The notes: generated by a model from the sequence alone, not told the origin. 64,000 nucleotides of DNA from Streptomyces sp. NBC_00654 (GCF_026341775.1 NZ_JAPEOB010000001.1:1922001-1986000); one strand, 5' to 3'; shown: positions 18,201 through 27,203, counted from the stretch's first letter. Numbers and translations: made by a program.

Positions 18201-19153
18201 ACCAGCCGGGCGATCTCGGACTTGGCCGTACGGGTGCGCTGCTCGTTCTGCGACTCGGCGCCGGCCAGCCGCTTGACCGCGGCCTCCTTCGCCTCGGAGA
18301 GGATCTTCTCGGCCTCCAGCCGGGCTTCGCGCAGCTGGGTCCCGGCCTCCTGGAGACGCTGTTCGGCCGTCCGGTTCAGCTCGGTGGTCTGCTGCCTGGT
18401 CTGCTCGGTCTCGGCGGTCGTCGAGGTCCGCAGCTGCTCGGCGTGGCTGGCGGTCTCCTGCGCCTGCGCCGAGGCCGAGGTCACCAGACGCTCGGCCTCC
18501 CGGCGGGCGCGCAGCAGCAGCGTCTCGGCCTCGGACCGGGCCGCCTCGGACTCCGAGCCGAGGCGCCGGCGGGTCTCGTCGGCGAGCCGGGTCGCCTCGT
18601 TGCGCGCCGCCGTCAGAGCCTGCTCGGCCTCGGCGCGGGACTCGTCGAGGAGACGGCGGGCCTGGGACTCGGTGCGGGCCCGGAGCTGCTCGGCCCAGGC
18701 GACGTTCTCGTTGACGTGGGACTCGACGGTCTGGCGGCGTTCGGCCAACTCCTGGTCGAGCCGCTGCCTGCGCTGGACGGCCTCCGTGTGCAACTCGGCC
18801 TGGAGTCTGGCCTGGTGCTCGGCGTGTTCCTGAAGGATCCGCTGGGTCTGCGCGCGGGCGTCACGGAGCTCACGCTCGGCGTCGCTGCGCAGCTGGTCCG
18901 CCTGGACCTGGGCGTTGCGGAGCATCTGCTCGGCCTGGTAGCCGAGGTCCGCGCTGTCGTACGCGGGACGGGTCGCGAGATTGCGCCGGGCCTCGTGCAG
19001 CTTGGCACGCAAGACCTCGACCTGGTAACCGAGGTCCTCGGCGTGCTGGACGGCCTTCTCCCGGTCGGTCTTCAGCCGGTCCATCTCGGCTTCGAACCGC
19101 GAGAGATGGTCGTCTTCAGCTCGGTGGCTCTCCTGGCGTTCGTAGCCCCGCAC
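15290..19153 (-). CDS. scy: Scy, long coiled-coil polarity scaffold
   Basis: About 1287 aa from the GTG at 19153 (VRGYERQESH), near the known Scy length of about 1300. After a short head with SRFEAEMDRLKTDREKAVQHAEDLGYQVEVLRAKLHEARRNLATRP, nearly the whole protein is repetitive coiled coil of Ala, Glu, Arg and Gln, the type described as a 51-residue repeat variant shared with FilP. It ends in a Gly/Lys/Ala tail. Scy interacts with DivIVA, FilP and ParA and sets the number of hyphal tips (established). Its repeats produce very long open antisense frames, which are not genes. An in-frame TTG at 19183 would add ten residues. Confidence 0.96.
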   Translation of the reverse strand: MRGYERQESHRAEDDHLSRFEAEMDRLKTDREKAVQHAEDLGYQVEVLRAKLHEARRNLATRPAYDSADLGYQAEQMLRNAQVQADQLRSDAERELRDARAQTQRILQEHAEHQARLQAELHTEAVQRRQRLDQELAERRQTVESHVNENVAWAEQLRARTESQARRLLDESRAEAEQALTAARNEATRLADETRRRLGSESEAARSEAETLLLRARREAERLVTSASAQAQETASHAEQLRTSTTAETEQTRQQTTELNRTAEQRLQEAGTQLREARLEAEKILSEAKEAAVKRLAGAESQNEQRTRTAKSEIARLVGEATKSAEALKEEAEQALADARAEAERVVAEASEKARTTAAEDTAAQLAKAARTAEEVLTKASEDAKSTTAAASEEADRIRREAEAEADRLRGEAAEQADQLKGAAKDDTKEYRAKTVELQEEARRLRGEAEQLRSEAVAEGERIRGEARREAVQQLEEGARTAEELLTRARSDADELRTSAGTESERVRTDAAERAATLRKQAEETLERTRAEADKLRAEAEEQAESLTAAAEQAAAELRAETERAVAARQSEAAEELARLRTEAEARLATAEEALSEARTEAERIRRETNEESERLRAEAAERLRTLQEQAETESERLRDEAAADASQARAEGENVAVRLRGEAAAEAERLKSEAQESADRVRAEAAAAAERVATEAAEALSAAQEEANRRRREAEETLGAARTEAEQERVRAREQSEELLASARKRVEEAQAEAQRLAAEADSRATELVAAAEQTAQQVRDSVAGLQEQAEEEIAGLRSTAEHAADRTRTEAQEEADRVRADAYAERERATEDANRVRRVAAEESEAAKALAERTVSEAIAESERVRADTSEYSQRVRTEASDALASAEQDASRARAEARQDANRIRSEAAAQSDRLIGESTAESERIRTEATDAGNQLVGEATTEAERRRTEAAAQADRVVAEATDEAERLRAEAAETLGSAREHAARTHEESEQLRAEAESAAEKLRAEARQEADRVLDEAREAAAKRRADAAEQADQLVGKAQEEALRSATEAEAQADTMVGAARKEAVRITSEATVEGNTLVERARTDADELLVGARRDATAIRDRAEELRTRLESEIEELHERARRETSEQMKTAGERVDNLMKAATEQRDEAESKAKELLADANSEASKVRIAAVKRAESLLKEAEAKKSELVRQAEKLRADAESESKQMVDEGRRELDVLVRRRKDINTEISRVQDVLEALESFETPAGGGKPANGGSPGGAKATAAAGTRSGGKSSEG

Positions 19154-19198
19154 TGCGCGGTCCCATCCGTCCCCTGGTCGCAACTCTCCAAACGAGCA

Positions 19199-19216
19199 CC
19201 GTTCGCCGGCGAACGG
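19199..19216. promoter_or_regulatory. Perfect 18-bp palindrome in the scy leader
   Basis: CCGTTCGCC followed directly by GGCGAACGG. It lies about 45 bp upstream of the scy start and downstream of the mce stop, inside the presumed 5' leader of scy. It may be an operator or an RNA hairpin; the lack of a loop argues more for a protein-binding site. Confidence 0.4.
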
Positions 19217-19291
19217 TCCCCCGGGGAATGGTGACAGACAAACGAAGGAGACGCGGCGCGGCCCCGACCCGGCCCCGGCCCGGAACCGCCC

Positions 19292-19321
19292 ACTCTACCG
19301 GCCCAGGTATGCGGAGGTCAG
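19292..19321 (-). promoter_or_regulatory. Candidate scy promoter
   Basis: On the minus strand, -35 CTGACC (19316-19321) and -10 TAGAGT (19292-19297) are separated by 18 bp. It overlaps the end of mce and would give a leader of about 130 nt that includes the palindrome at 19199-19216. The match is by eye only. Confidence 0.4.
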
Positions 19322-19746
19322 TGCTCCGTCCGGGACGTGACCAGTTCGGTGAGCACACCGTGGCAGTCCTTCGGGTGCAGAAACGTGATCCGGGACCCCA
19401 TCGACCCCGTCCTGGGCTCGTCGTAGAGCACCCTGACACCCTTCTCCCGGATGTCCGCGGCGTCCTGGTCCACGTCCGCGGTCCCGAAGGCGATGTGGTG
19501 GACGCCCTCCCCGTTCTTCGCCAGCCACTTGCCCACGGCCGAGTCCTCCCGGGTCGGCTCCAGCAGCTGGAGGTAGGAGGCCCCGCCGTCCGAGGTCCCG
19601 TTGATCCTGAGCATGGCCTCCCGGACGCCCTGCTCCTCGTTGATCTCGGAGTGGTACACCTCGAACCCGTACGTGGCCCGGTAGAACTCCACCGTCGTGT
19701 CGAGGTCGAAACAGGCGATCCCGATGTGGTCGATTCGCGTCAGCAT
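19318..19746 (-). CDS. mce: Methylmalonyl-CoA epimerase
   Basis: A 142-aa vicinal-oxygen-chelate enzyme that interconverts (2R)- and (2S)-methylmalonyl-CoA. Metal-ligand segments are visible: DHIGIAC at the N-terminus, the Gln in YLQLLEP near residue 60, GVHHIAF near 82, and a Glu in GVLTELV near 135. It links mutase products to carboxylases and to polyketide extender units. It is divergent from acetyl-CoA acetyltransferase, with meaB beyond, forming an acyl-CoA cluster. Confidence 0.95.
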   Translation of the reverse strand: MLTRIDHIGIACFDLDTTVEFYRATYGFEVYHSEINEEQGVREAMLRINGTSDGGASYLQLLEPTREDSAVGKWLAKNGEGVHHIAFGTADVDQDAADIREKGVRVLYDEPRTGSMGSRITFLHPKDCHGVLTELVTSRTEH

Positions 19747-19880
19747 GGAACCAGTGCAGCGCCCCGGACATGGTTACGCAACGTGCGCGCCATCACACCC
19801 GTTGCCGGATGACGGGCGGGGTACCGCTCAGTACATTCGAGTAAACCCTCGTTCACATACAACCCCAAGGGGCCGTGCCC

Positions 19881-21083
19881 ATGTCAGGAACGACCGGTAC
19901 CACCACCTCAGTGATCGTCGCGGGCGCCCGCACGCCCATGGGCCGTCTCCTCGGCTCCCTGAAGAGCTTCTCCGGGGCCGACCTCGGCGGCATCGCCATC
20001 AAGGCCGCGCTGGACCGGGCCGGCATCGGCGGCGACCAGGTCGAGTACGTGATCATGGGTCAGGTGCTCCAGGCCGGGGCGGGGCAGATCCCGGCCCGCC
20101 AGGCCGCGGTCAAGGCCGGCATCCCGATGAACGTTCCCGCGCTCACCGTCAACAAGGTGTGCCTGTCCGGGCTCGACGCCATCGCGCTGGCCGACCAGCT
20201 CATCCGCGCCGGTGAGTTCGACGTCGTCGTCGCCGGCGGCCAGGAGTCGATGACCAACGCCCCGCACCTGCTGCCGAAGTCCCGCGAGGGCTACAAGTAC
20301 GGCGCGATCGAGATGCTCGACTCCATGGCGTACGACGGTCTGACCGACGCCTACGAGAACATCCCGATGGGCGAGTCCACCGAGAAGCACAACAGCCGCC
20401 TCGGCCTGGACCGCGCCGCCCAGGACGAGATCGGCGCCCAGTCCCACCAGCGGGCCGCCGCCGCCCAGAAGAACGGCGTCTTCGAGGCCGAGATCACCCC
20501 CGTCGAGATCCCGCAGCGCAAGGGCGACCCGGTCCTCTTCGCCAAGGACGAGGGAATCCGCGCCGAGACGACCGTCGAGTCCCTCGCCCGGCTGCGCCCC
20601 GCCTTCGCCAAGGACGGCACCATCACCGCGGGCACCTCCTCGCAGATCTCCGACGGCGCCGCCGCGGTCGTCGTCATGAGCCGGGCCAAGGCCGAGGAGC
20701 TGGGCCTGGACTGGATCGCCGAGATCGGCGCCCACGGCAATGTGGCGGGTCCGGACAACTCGCTCCAGTCGCAGCCCTCCAACGCCATCCGGCACGCGCT
20801 GAAGAAGGACGGCCTGACCGTCGAGGACCTCGACCTGATCGAGATCAACGAGGCGTTCGCGGCCGTCGCCGTCCAGTCGATGAAGGACCTCGGGGTCACC
20901 TCGGACAAGGTCAACGTCAACGGCGGCGCCATCGCGCTCGGCCACCCCATCGGGATGTCCGGCGCCCGCGTGGTGCTGCACCTGGCCCTGGAGCTGAAGC
21001 GGCGCGGCGGCGGCACCGGCGCGGCGGCGCTGTGCGGCGGCGGCGGTCAGGGCGACGCGCTGATCATCCGCGTTCCCCGGTAG
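19881..21083 (+). CDS. Acetyl-CoA C-acetyltransferase (biosynthetic thiolase)
   Basis: A 400-aa thiolase that condenses two acetyl-CoA to acetoacetyl-CoA, or the reverse. The active-site Cys is in [10 protein letters not shown] near residue 94, the His in [16 protein letters not shown] near 356, and the second Cys in [11 protein letters not shown] near 386. The ATG at 19881 has AAGGGG eight bases upstream; a GTG two codons earlier is less well placed. The meaB gene follows on the same strand 77 bp downstream and may be cotranscribed. Confidence 0.95.
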   Translation: MSGTTGTTTSVIVAGARTPMGRLLGSLKSFSGADLGGIAIKAALDRAGIGGDQVEYVIMGQVLQAGAGQIPARQAAVKAGIPMNVPALTVNKVCLSGLDAIALADQLIRAGEFDVVVAGGQESMTNAPHLLPKSREGYKYGAIEMLDSMAYDGLTDAYENIPMGESTEKHNSRLGLDRAAQDEIGAQSHQRAAAAQKNGVFEAEITPVEIPQRKGDPVLFAKDEGIRAETTVESLARLRPAFAKDGTITAGTSSQISDGAAAVVVMSRAKAEELGLDWIAEIGAHGNVAGPDNSLQSQPSNAIRHALKKDGLTVEDLDLIEINEAFAAVAVQSMKDLGVTSDKVNVNGGAIALGHPIGMSGARVVLHLALELKRRGGGTGAAALCGGGGQGDALIIRVPR

Positions 21084-21160
21084 ATCCCGGCGTATCCCGC
21101 TGGGGACGCCTTCCGGCAAGGAACACTCGTAACCCCGAGAACGAAGTGAACGGAGCGGTG

Positions 21161-22120
21161 ATGGTGGACGTCCCCACCCTGGTCGAGCAGGCGCGGCAGG
21201 GCAGGCCGCGGGCGGTGGCCCGGCTCATCTCGCTGGTGGAGGGGGCGTCACCGCAGCTGCGGGAGGTGATGGCGGCGCTGGCCCCGCTCGCGGGCCACGC
21301 CTACGTCGTGGGGCTCACCGGTTCGCCGGGCGTGGGCAAGTCCACCTCGACCTCGGCGCTGGTCTCCGCCTACCGCCGGGCCGGCAAGCGGGTGGGGGTG
21401 CTGGCCGTCGACCCGTCCTCGCCGTTCTCCGGGGGCGCGCTCCTCGGTGACCGGGTCCGGATGTCGGACCACGCCTCCGACCCGGGCGTCTACATCCGCT
21501 CCATGGCCACCCGCGGCCATCTGGGCGGTCTGGCCTGGTCGGCACCGCAGGCGATCCGGGTGCTGGACGCGGCGGGCTGCGACGTGATCCTCGTCGAGAC
21601 GGTGGGCGTCGGCCAGTCGGAGGTGGAGATCGCCTCCCAGGCCGACACCTCGGTCGTGCTCCTCGCCCCGGGCATGGGCGACGGCATCCAGGCGGCGAAG
21701 GCCGGAATCCTGGAGATCGGCGATGTGTACGTCGTCAACAAGGCCGACCGGGACGGCGCGGACGCCACCGCCCGCGAGCTCAACCACATGCTCGGCCTCG
21801 GGGAGGCGCGCGGCCCCGGCGACTGGCGGCCGCCGATCATCAAGACGGTCGCCGCCCGCGGCGAGGGCATCGACGAGGTCGTCGAGGCCCTGGAGAAGCA
21901 CCGGGCATGGATGGACGAGCACGGCGTCCTGGCCGAGCGGCGCACCGCGCGGGCGGCCCGCGAGGTCGAGACCATCGCCGTCACCGCCCTGCGCGAACGG
22001 ATCGCCGATCTGCACGGCGACCGGCGCCTGGACGCCCTGGCGACCCGGATCGTGGCGGGCCGCCTCGACCCGTACGCGGCGGCCGACGAACTCGTGGCGG
22101 GCCTCACCGGCGAATCCTGA
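21161..22120 (+). CDS. meaB: MeaB, GTPase chaperone of B12-dependent mutases
   Basis: A 319-aa G3E/SIMIBI GTPase. The P-loop GSPGVGKSTS is near residue 52, VDPSSPFSGGALLGDRVRM near 88, the switch region VETVGVGQSEVEI near 146, and NKADRDGA near 195, which is the base-recognition motif. MeaB gates adenosylcobalamin loading and rescue of methylmalonyl-CoA-type mutases (established). The mutase it serves may be IcmA, 15 kb away, or a MutAB elsewhere. The GTG at 21158 immediately before the chosen ATG is an equally possible start. Confidence 0.95.
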   Translation: MVDVPTLVEQARQGRPRAVARLISLVEGASPQLREVMAALAPLAGHAYVVGLTGSPGVGKSTSTSALVSAYRRAGKRVGVLAVDPSSPFSGGALLGDRVRMSDHASDPGVYIRSMATRGHLGGLAWSAPQAIRVLDAAGCDVILVETVGVGQSEVEIASQADTSVVLLAPGMGDGIQAAKAGILEIGDVYVVNKADRDGADATARELNHMLGLGEARGPGDWRPPIIKTVAARGEGIDEVVEALEKHRAWMDEHGVLAERRTARAAREVETIAVTALRERIADLHGDRRLDALATRIVAGRLDPYAAADELVAGLTGES

Positions 22121-22126
22121 CGGCTC

Positions 22127-22154
22127 CCCGGGGCGGCGTGCGGGCCGCCCCGGG
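22127..22154 (+). terminator. Hairpin terminator after meaB
   Basis: CCCGGGGCGGC at 22127-22137 pairs perfectly with GCCGCCCCGGG at 22144-22154 around the loop GTGCGG, seven bases after the meaB stop codon. No T-run follows. Confidence 0.75.
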
Positions 22155-22201
22155 AACCGCCGCGCGGCTCGCCCCGTCCCGTCCGGTGACAGTGAAACCT
22201 T

Positions 22202-22222
22202 TGACTGACGGTTCATCAGTCA
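22202..22222. promoter_or_regulatory. Inverted repeat TGACTGA-N7-TCAGTCA upstream of kinase operon
   Basis: Perfect 7-bp arms with the spacer CGGTTCA. The left arm overlaps TTGACT (22201-22206), a good -35 hexamer, so a protein bound here could block RNA polymerase. It lies about 130 bp before the first kinase start. The regulator is not identifiable from this window. Confidence 0.5.
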
Positions 22223-22349
22223 CGGGACGGGGGCGTGCCGTTCGCCGTACGGGTGGAAGCCTGCCGGTCGGGCGGCGCGCGTGGCAGGATGCCACGGGAC
22301 GCGCGCGGGGGCCGCGCGCCAGCCGTGCGCACCAGGGGGGAAGCGACGC

Positions 22350-24890
22350 ATGCCGGGGCCGCTGCGGGAGGACTCGCCGAGACGGATCGGGCCGTACGCG
22401 ATACGGGCCAGGCTCGGCGCGGGAGGCATGGGCGAGGTCTACCTCGGGGTACGGGACGAGGAGACCGGAGCGGCCGCCCGCGGGACGGACGCGCCGGGCG
22501 GCGCCGAACCCGTCGCCGTCAAGACCGTCCGCCGCGACGTGGCCGGTGACCCCGGCTTCCGTACCCGCTTCCGGCGCGAGATCACCCTCGCCCGCTCCGT
22601 CACCGGCCCCCATCTCGCCCCGCTGCTCGACGGCGACGCCGACGCGGAGGTGCCCTGGCTGGCCACCGGCTATGTGGCGGGCCCGACCCTGTCGGCCGCG
22701 GTGCGCCGCTCGGGGGCGCTCGGCGAGGAAGAGGTGCGGATGCTCGGCGCCGGGCTCGCCCGTGCGCTGGCGGCCGTGCACACGGCGGGCGTGGTGCACC
22801 GCGATGTGAAGCCGGGCAATGTGATGCTCGCGTCGGACGGCCCGCGGCTCATCGACTTCGGGATCGCCCGGGACACCGGCGCCACGGCGCTCACCACCAC
22901 CAGCCGCATGGTCGGCAGCCCCGCCTTCATGTCCCCGGAACATGTCGCCGGCGGCGGACGCGTCACGTTCGCGTCCGACATCTTCTGCCTGGCCTCCGTG
23001 CTCTGCTACGCCGCCACCGGGCGGGACCCCTTCGGCGACGGGCCCCTGGCCGCGGTGCTCTACCGGATCAAGTACGTCGAGGCCGATCTCGACGGCGTAC
23101 CGTCCGCCCTGCGCGGTGTCCTCGCGGACTGTCTCGTCGCCGGCCCGGAGGACCGCCCCACCGCCGCCGGACTCGCCGCGCGCCTCGCCCCGGACGCGGC
23201 CGTGGGCTGGCCCGGACCGGTGGCGGAGCACATCGCCGAGCACGAACGCGAACTGGCCGCACTCCGGGCCCTGGACGGCCCCCTGCTCCCGCCGTACACC
23301 CCGACGCAGGCCGCCACCGGCAGCAGGACGCCCGCCGATCAACTGCCCACCCAGGGACCGGGACTTCCCCGGGATCCGGGTCCGGACCCGGACCGGGAAC
23401 AGCCCCCCGGCCCGGCCGCCTCCCGGCCCCCGCTGCCTTCCTGGGGCCGGTATGTGCGCGCCGCGGTCATCGCGCTGGTCCTGGCCGGCGCAGCCACCGG
23501 CGGGCTGCTCGCGCTGCGCGACGGGGAGCCGGGCGGAAACGGTGGACCGGAGGGCTCCGGAGGCGGACCCGCCCAGGTGCTCGCCGGGATCGACGCCCAG
23601 GGCGGGCCCGACGGCTCCGGCACCGTCCCCTACGGCCGCGAGGTCCGCCCCACCGGCTGGAAGCCGTGGCGGGGCAAGCTCTCCGCCGCCCCGCTGGGCT
23701 GCGCGGCGGGCCGCTACGCCGTGGTCTGCCGCCGGACCGACGGATCGTACGAGGCGCTGTCGGCCGCCGACGGCAGGAAGCTGTGGGACTACGCGGCCGA
23801 GGAGGAGGGCAATGCCCCGGGCGCCCGGGTCAGCCCGACCGGACAGTTCTTCATGCCCGGCGGCTCCACGAGGCCGGCCATCCACGGTGACACCGTCTTC
23901 CTGGCCGCCGGGAACCGGCTGCTCGCGCTGGACTCCCGTACGGGGAAGACCCGTTGGGAGAGCCGGACCGGTGGGGCGTACTGGCTGGACAGCACTCCGG
24001 CGGTGGCCGACGGGCTGGTGTTCGCCGACATCGGCGACACCCCGTACGGCGCGCGGGTGGCCGCCTTCGACGTCCGCACCGGCAAGGAGAAGTGGCGCAA
24101 GCCCCTCGTCGGCGAGGACATCGCCAAGGCCGAGTGGTACGACTACTGGCCGCTGGCCACCGAGGACGGGGTGCTCTACATCCTCGGCCAGGACGGGGTG
24201 CGTGCGCTGCGGACGAAGGACGGCGAGGAACTGGGCCGGGCCACCGACGAGAACGCGTCCCGGTGCCAGGACGCGCTCGTGCGCCTGCCCGTCGTCTACT
24301 GCTCGGCCTACTCCTCCATCAAGGACGGGGCGGACCTCACCGTGTACCGGCTCCGGGCGCCCTCGCTCAAGCTGACCGGAGAGGTTCCCGTCCCGCCCGG
24401 ACCGGCCGTCGCCACCGGACTGACCTTCGCCACCGGGCTGGTGGCCGTCGACGACGACGTCATGGTCCTCCGGCGCGGCAGCGCGCCCTGGGAGGGGGAC
24501 GACGGGAACGCGGCGGAGATCGTCGTGGCCCCGCGCGACGGCGGCACCCCGCTCGGCCGGTACCCCCTGGACCAGGACGCGGGCGACGGCCGGCGCAATC
24601 CGGTCTCCGCCCCGGTGATCGTCGCCGACACCGTCGTCTGGGCGGACAGCACCACGCTCTACAGCGTCCCGCTGAACGGCGCCTCCACGCCCGGGAAGCT
24701 GCGCAGGACCCCGCTCAAGGGCGCACCCGGACCCTCGGTCCCGCCCGAGTACGACGAGCTCGATTGGGGCGTCCAGTTCGACCAGGAACTGCTGCCGCCG
24801 GAGATCCTGCCGGTCGGCGGTGCCGTGTACGTCCTGTACGACCAGGGCACCGTCCTGTCCGTGCCGCTGCCGGGACCGGCCGCGTCGTGA
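22350..24890 (+). CDS. Membrane Ser/Thr protein kinase with PQQ-like propeller domain (1)
   Basis: A 846-aa Hanks-type kinase starting at the ATG at 22350, preceded by GGGGGGAAG. The glycine loop GAGGMGEVYLG is near residue 20, the catalytic Lys at 58 (VAVKTV), HRDVKPGN with catalytic Asp near 152, and DFGIA near 172. A Pro-rich linker and a transmembrane helix near 370-390 follow. The extracellular part (about 420-846) has repeats such as LLALDSRTGKTRWES and VAAFDVRTGKEKWRK, typical of PQQ-like beta-propeller blades. All kinase residues are intact. The next gene overlaps by GTGA and encodes a paralogue, so the two are co-translated. The propeller probably senses an envelope ligand (inference). 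Confidence 0.93.
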   Translation: MPGPLREDSPRRIGPYAIRARLGAGGMGEVYLGVRDEETGAAARGTDAPGGAEPVAVKTVRRDVAGDPGFRTRFRREITLARSVTGPHLAPLLDGDADAEVPWLATGYVAGPTLSAAVRRSGALGEEEVRMLGAGLARALAAVHTAGVVHRDVKPGNVMLASDGPRLIDFGIARDTGATALTTTSRMVGSPAFMSPEHVAGGGRVTFASDIFCLASVLCYAATGRDPFGDGPLAAVLYRIKYVEADLDGVPSALRGVLADCLVAGPEDRPTAAGLAARLAPDAAVGWPGPVAEHIAEHERELAALRALDGPLLPPYTPTQAATGSRTPADQLPTQGPGLPRDPGPDPDREQPPGPAASRPPLPSWGRYVRAAVIALVLAGAATGGLLALRDGEPGGNGGPEGSGGGPAQVLAGIDAQGGPDGSGTVPYGREVRPTGWKPWRGKLSAAPLGCAAGRYAVVCRRTDGSYEALSAADGRKLWDYAAEEEGNAPGARVSPTGQFFMPGGSTRPAIHGDTVFLAAGNRLLALDSRTGKTRWESRTGGAYWLDSTPAVADGLVFADIGDTPYGARVAAFDVRTGKEKWRKPLVGEDIAKAEWYDYWPLATEDGVLYILGQDGVRALRTKDGEELGRATDENASRCQDALVRLPVVYCSAYSSIKDGADLTVYRLRAPSLKLTGEVPVPPGPAVATGLTFATGLVAVDDDVMVLRRGSAPWEGDDGNAAEIVVAPRDGGTPLGRYPLDQDAGDGRRNPVSAPVIVADTVVWADSTTLYSVPLNGASTPGKLRRTPLKGAPGPSVPPEYDELDWGVQFDQELLPPEILPVGGAVYVLYDQGTVLSVPLPGPAAS

Positions 24891-27163
24891 TCGAACCGCT
24901 CGCCCCCGGCGCCCGTACCCGGGTCGGCCCGTACCGGCTGCTCGGCCTGCTCGGCGCGGGCGGGATGGGGGAGGTGTTCCTCGCCCGGCCGGGCGACCAG
25001 GTGACCGCGCCGGGCGATGATCCGCTCGCCGGGCTGGTCGCGCTGAAGACCGTGCGCGACGGGCTCGACCTCGACGACGGGTTCCGGATCCGCTTCCGCC
25101 GGGAGATCGCGGCGGCCGGAGCGGTCCGCAGCCCGCACTCGGCCGCGCTGGTCGGCGGGGACGCGACCGGGGCGCTGCCCTGGCTCGCCACCGAGTACGT
25201 CCCGGGCCCCTCGCTCGCCGAGGCCGTCTTCCGTACCGGGCCGCTGCCCGAACCGGTGGTACGGGCGGTGGGTTCGGGGCTGGCCCGCGCGCTGGCCGAC
25301 ATGCACGGGGTACGGGTGCTGCACCGCGACCTGAAGCCCGGCAATGTGCTGCTCGCCGCCGACGGGCCCAAGGTCATCGACTTCGGGATCGCGCAGGCCT
25401 TCGAGGCCACGCAGCTGACCCGGACCGGTGTGGTGGTCGGCACTCCCGGCTACATCTCGCCCGAGCACGTCAACGGTTCGCAGGCGCTGGTACCGGCCTC
25501 GGACGTGTTCTGCCTGGGGGCCGTGCTCGCGTACGCCGCGTCCGGGCGCGGCCCCTACGACGACCCCGACGTGGCCGCCGTCATCTTCCGCATCGCCCAT
25601 GGGGAGCCCGAACTCGGCGGTGTGCCGGAGCGGTTGCGTCCGGTGATCGAACGCTGCCTGAGCCCCCGGGCCGAGGACCGGCCGACCCCGCAGGAGCTGG
25701 CGTGGCTGCTGCGGCCGGGGGAGTACCCGGACCCGTTCCCGTGGCACGACGCGGTGCGCGGGACGTTCGCCGCGTACGCGGAGGAGGCGCGCGCGTGCGC
25801 GCGCTCGGCCGCCGCGGAGCCGCCGCCCGCCGTGGCGCCCGCCCCCGTACCGCCCGTTGCCCCGCCACCCGCACCGCCCGCACCGCCTGTTCCCGCAGAT
25901 TCGGCGCGGCCCCGGCGGCGGGTGCTGTGGACCGCGGTGGCCGCCGTCGCCGTGGCGCTGTGTGTGGTGCTCGGCGTCGTACTGCTGCCGGGGCTGCTGG
26001 ACGGCGGGAAGAAGGGGAACGGAGCCGGTGGCGGCGGCGGGCCCGGGGCGTCCGCCTCCGCCTCGCCGTCCGCCCGGCCGGACTCCGCCACGGTCGTGCC
26101 GGGCGCGGACGCGGGGCAGACCGACGACTTCGGGGAGCGGGGCGCCGACCGCGCGGTCCGGCCCGCGGGCTGGAAGCCGTGGACCGGGCGGAAGGGCACC
26201 GGCGAGTACGGCTGTGCGCTGTCCGGGGCCACGCTGGTCTGTTCCGGCGAGCGCGGGGTGACCGCGCTGGCGGCGGCGACCGGTGTCCAGCGGTGGAACG
26301 TCCCGGAGAAGACCCCCGTGGCGGCGGGCACGGCCGGCCGCTCGATCGCGGCGGTCGCCGACGGCATCGTGTACGCCTTCCTGCCGGAGGCGCTGGTGGG
26401 TCTCCGCCTCACCGACGGCAAGGAGGTGTGGCGCAGACCGATGCGGAAGGGGTACCTGGGCACCGGGTCCGTGTACGCGGACGGGGTGGTCCACTATGTC
26501 TCGCAGATCCGGGGCGGCTCCACGGGCCGGCTGGTCGCGCAGCAGGTGACGGGCACGGAGCGGAAGGAGAAGTGGAGTGTGGAGTACAGCGAGTTCCAGT
26601 TCTCCCTGCTGGCCGCCGAGGGGCGGGTGGTGGCGGTCGGGTCGGACATCGAGGTCTTCGACGCGGAGACCGGAGAGCGGCGGCCGGGGGTCGTCCAGGG
26701 CGACCTCTCGTGCGGAGAGGCGGTGCTGCGGAAGGCCGAGCTGCTCTGTCCGGGCGAGGACGGCATCACCGTGATCGACATGGCGGCTCCCGCCCGGCGC
26801 AGGACCCTGGCCCCGTCGATGGCCCATGTCCACAAACCCGCCGTCTCCCGGGACGGCACCGTCGTGGTCTCCGCGCCGGGGCAGACGCGCGCGTTCCGGC
26901 TCTCCGACGGCAAGGAGCTCTGGCACCACGTCTCCGACCTGGCGCTCGCGGGCCGTACGTCGGTCTCGGGCGACACGGCCCTCGTCACCGACGGGCAGGT
27001 GGTGGACGGCTTCGCGCTGGACGCCGACGGCAGCGTCGACAGCCCGGAGCGCAAGCTCCTGAACGGCCCGCTCGGCGACGGTTCCCGCCTGATCGCCTCC
27101 GGGGACGTGCTGTATCTGTCCTTCGACAACGACGGGACGGTCCTGTCCGGCTTCACGCCCTGA
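24887..27163 (+). CDS. Membrane Ser/Thr protein kinase with PQQ-like propeller domain (2)
   Basis: A 758-aa paralogue of the preceding kinase; its GTG start overlaps the upstream stop (GTGA). The glycine loop GAGGMGEVFLA is near residue 22, Lys54 (VALKTV), Asp148 in HRDLKPGN, and DFGIAQ near 168. After a Pro/Ala-rich segment comes a transmembrane helix near 345-368, then an extracellular propeller-like domain with blades such as LAAATGVQRWNVPEK and VGLRLTDGKEVWRRP. Both proteins share WKPWxG at the start of the outer domain, so the outer domains are homologous too. It is convergent with the PepSY gene. Confidence 0.93.
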   Translation: MIEPLAPGARTRVGPYRLLGLLGAGGMGEVFLARPGDQVTAPGDDPLAGLVALKTVRDGLDLDDGFRIRFRREIAAAGAVRSPHSAALVGGDATGALPWLATEYVPGPSLAEAVFRTGPLPEPVVRAVGSGLARALADMHGVRVLHRDLKPGNVLLAADGPKVIDFGIAQAFEATQLTRTGVVVGTPGYISPEHVNGSQALVPASDVFCLGAVLAYAASGRGPYDDPDVAAVIFRIAHGEPELGGVPERLRPVIERCLSPRAEDRPTPQELAWLLRPGEYPDPFPWHDAVRGTFAAYAEEARACARSAAAEPPPAVAPAPVPPVAPPPAPPAPPVPADSARPRRRVLWTAVAAVAVALCVVLGVVLLPGLLDGGKKGNGAGGGGGPGASASASPSARPDSATVVPGADAGQTDDFGERGADRAVRPAGWKPWTGRKGTGEYGCALSGATLVCSGERGVTALAAATGVQRWNVPEKTPVAAGTAGRSIAAVADGIVYAFLPEALVGLRLTDGKEVWRRPMRKGYLGTGSVYADGVVHYVSQIRGGSTGRLVAQQVTGTERKEKWSVEYSEFQFSLLAAEGRVVAVGSDIEVFDAETGERRPGVVQGDLSCGEAVLRKAELLCPGEDGITVIDMAAPARRRTLAPSMAHVHKPAVSRDGTVVVSAPGQTRAFRLSDGKELWHHVSDLALAGRTSVSGDTALVTDGQVVDGFALDADGSVDSPERKLLNGPLGDGSRLIASGDVLYLSFDNDGTVLSGFTP

Positions 27164-27203
27164 ACCCCGGCGGTCCGGGGTCCGGGGCGTGCGGGGCGTC
27201 CGC

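Noticed and set aside
15236..19234. A 1332-codon plus-strand open frame antisense to scy, Leu/Gly/Arg-rich
   Set aside because: It is the antisense of a highly repetitive Ala/Glu/Arg coiled-coil gene at high GC, which leaves few stops. There is no ribosome-binding site or domain, and scy is certain.
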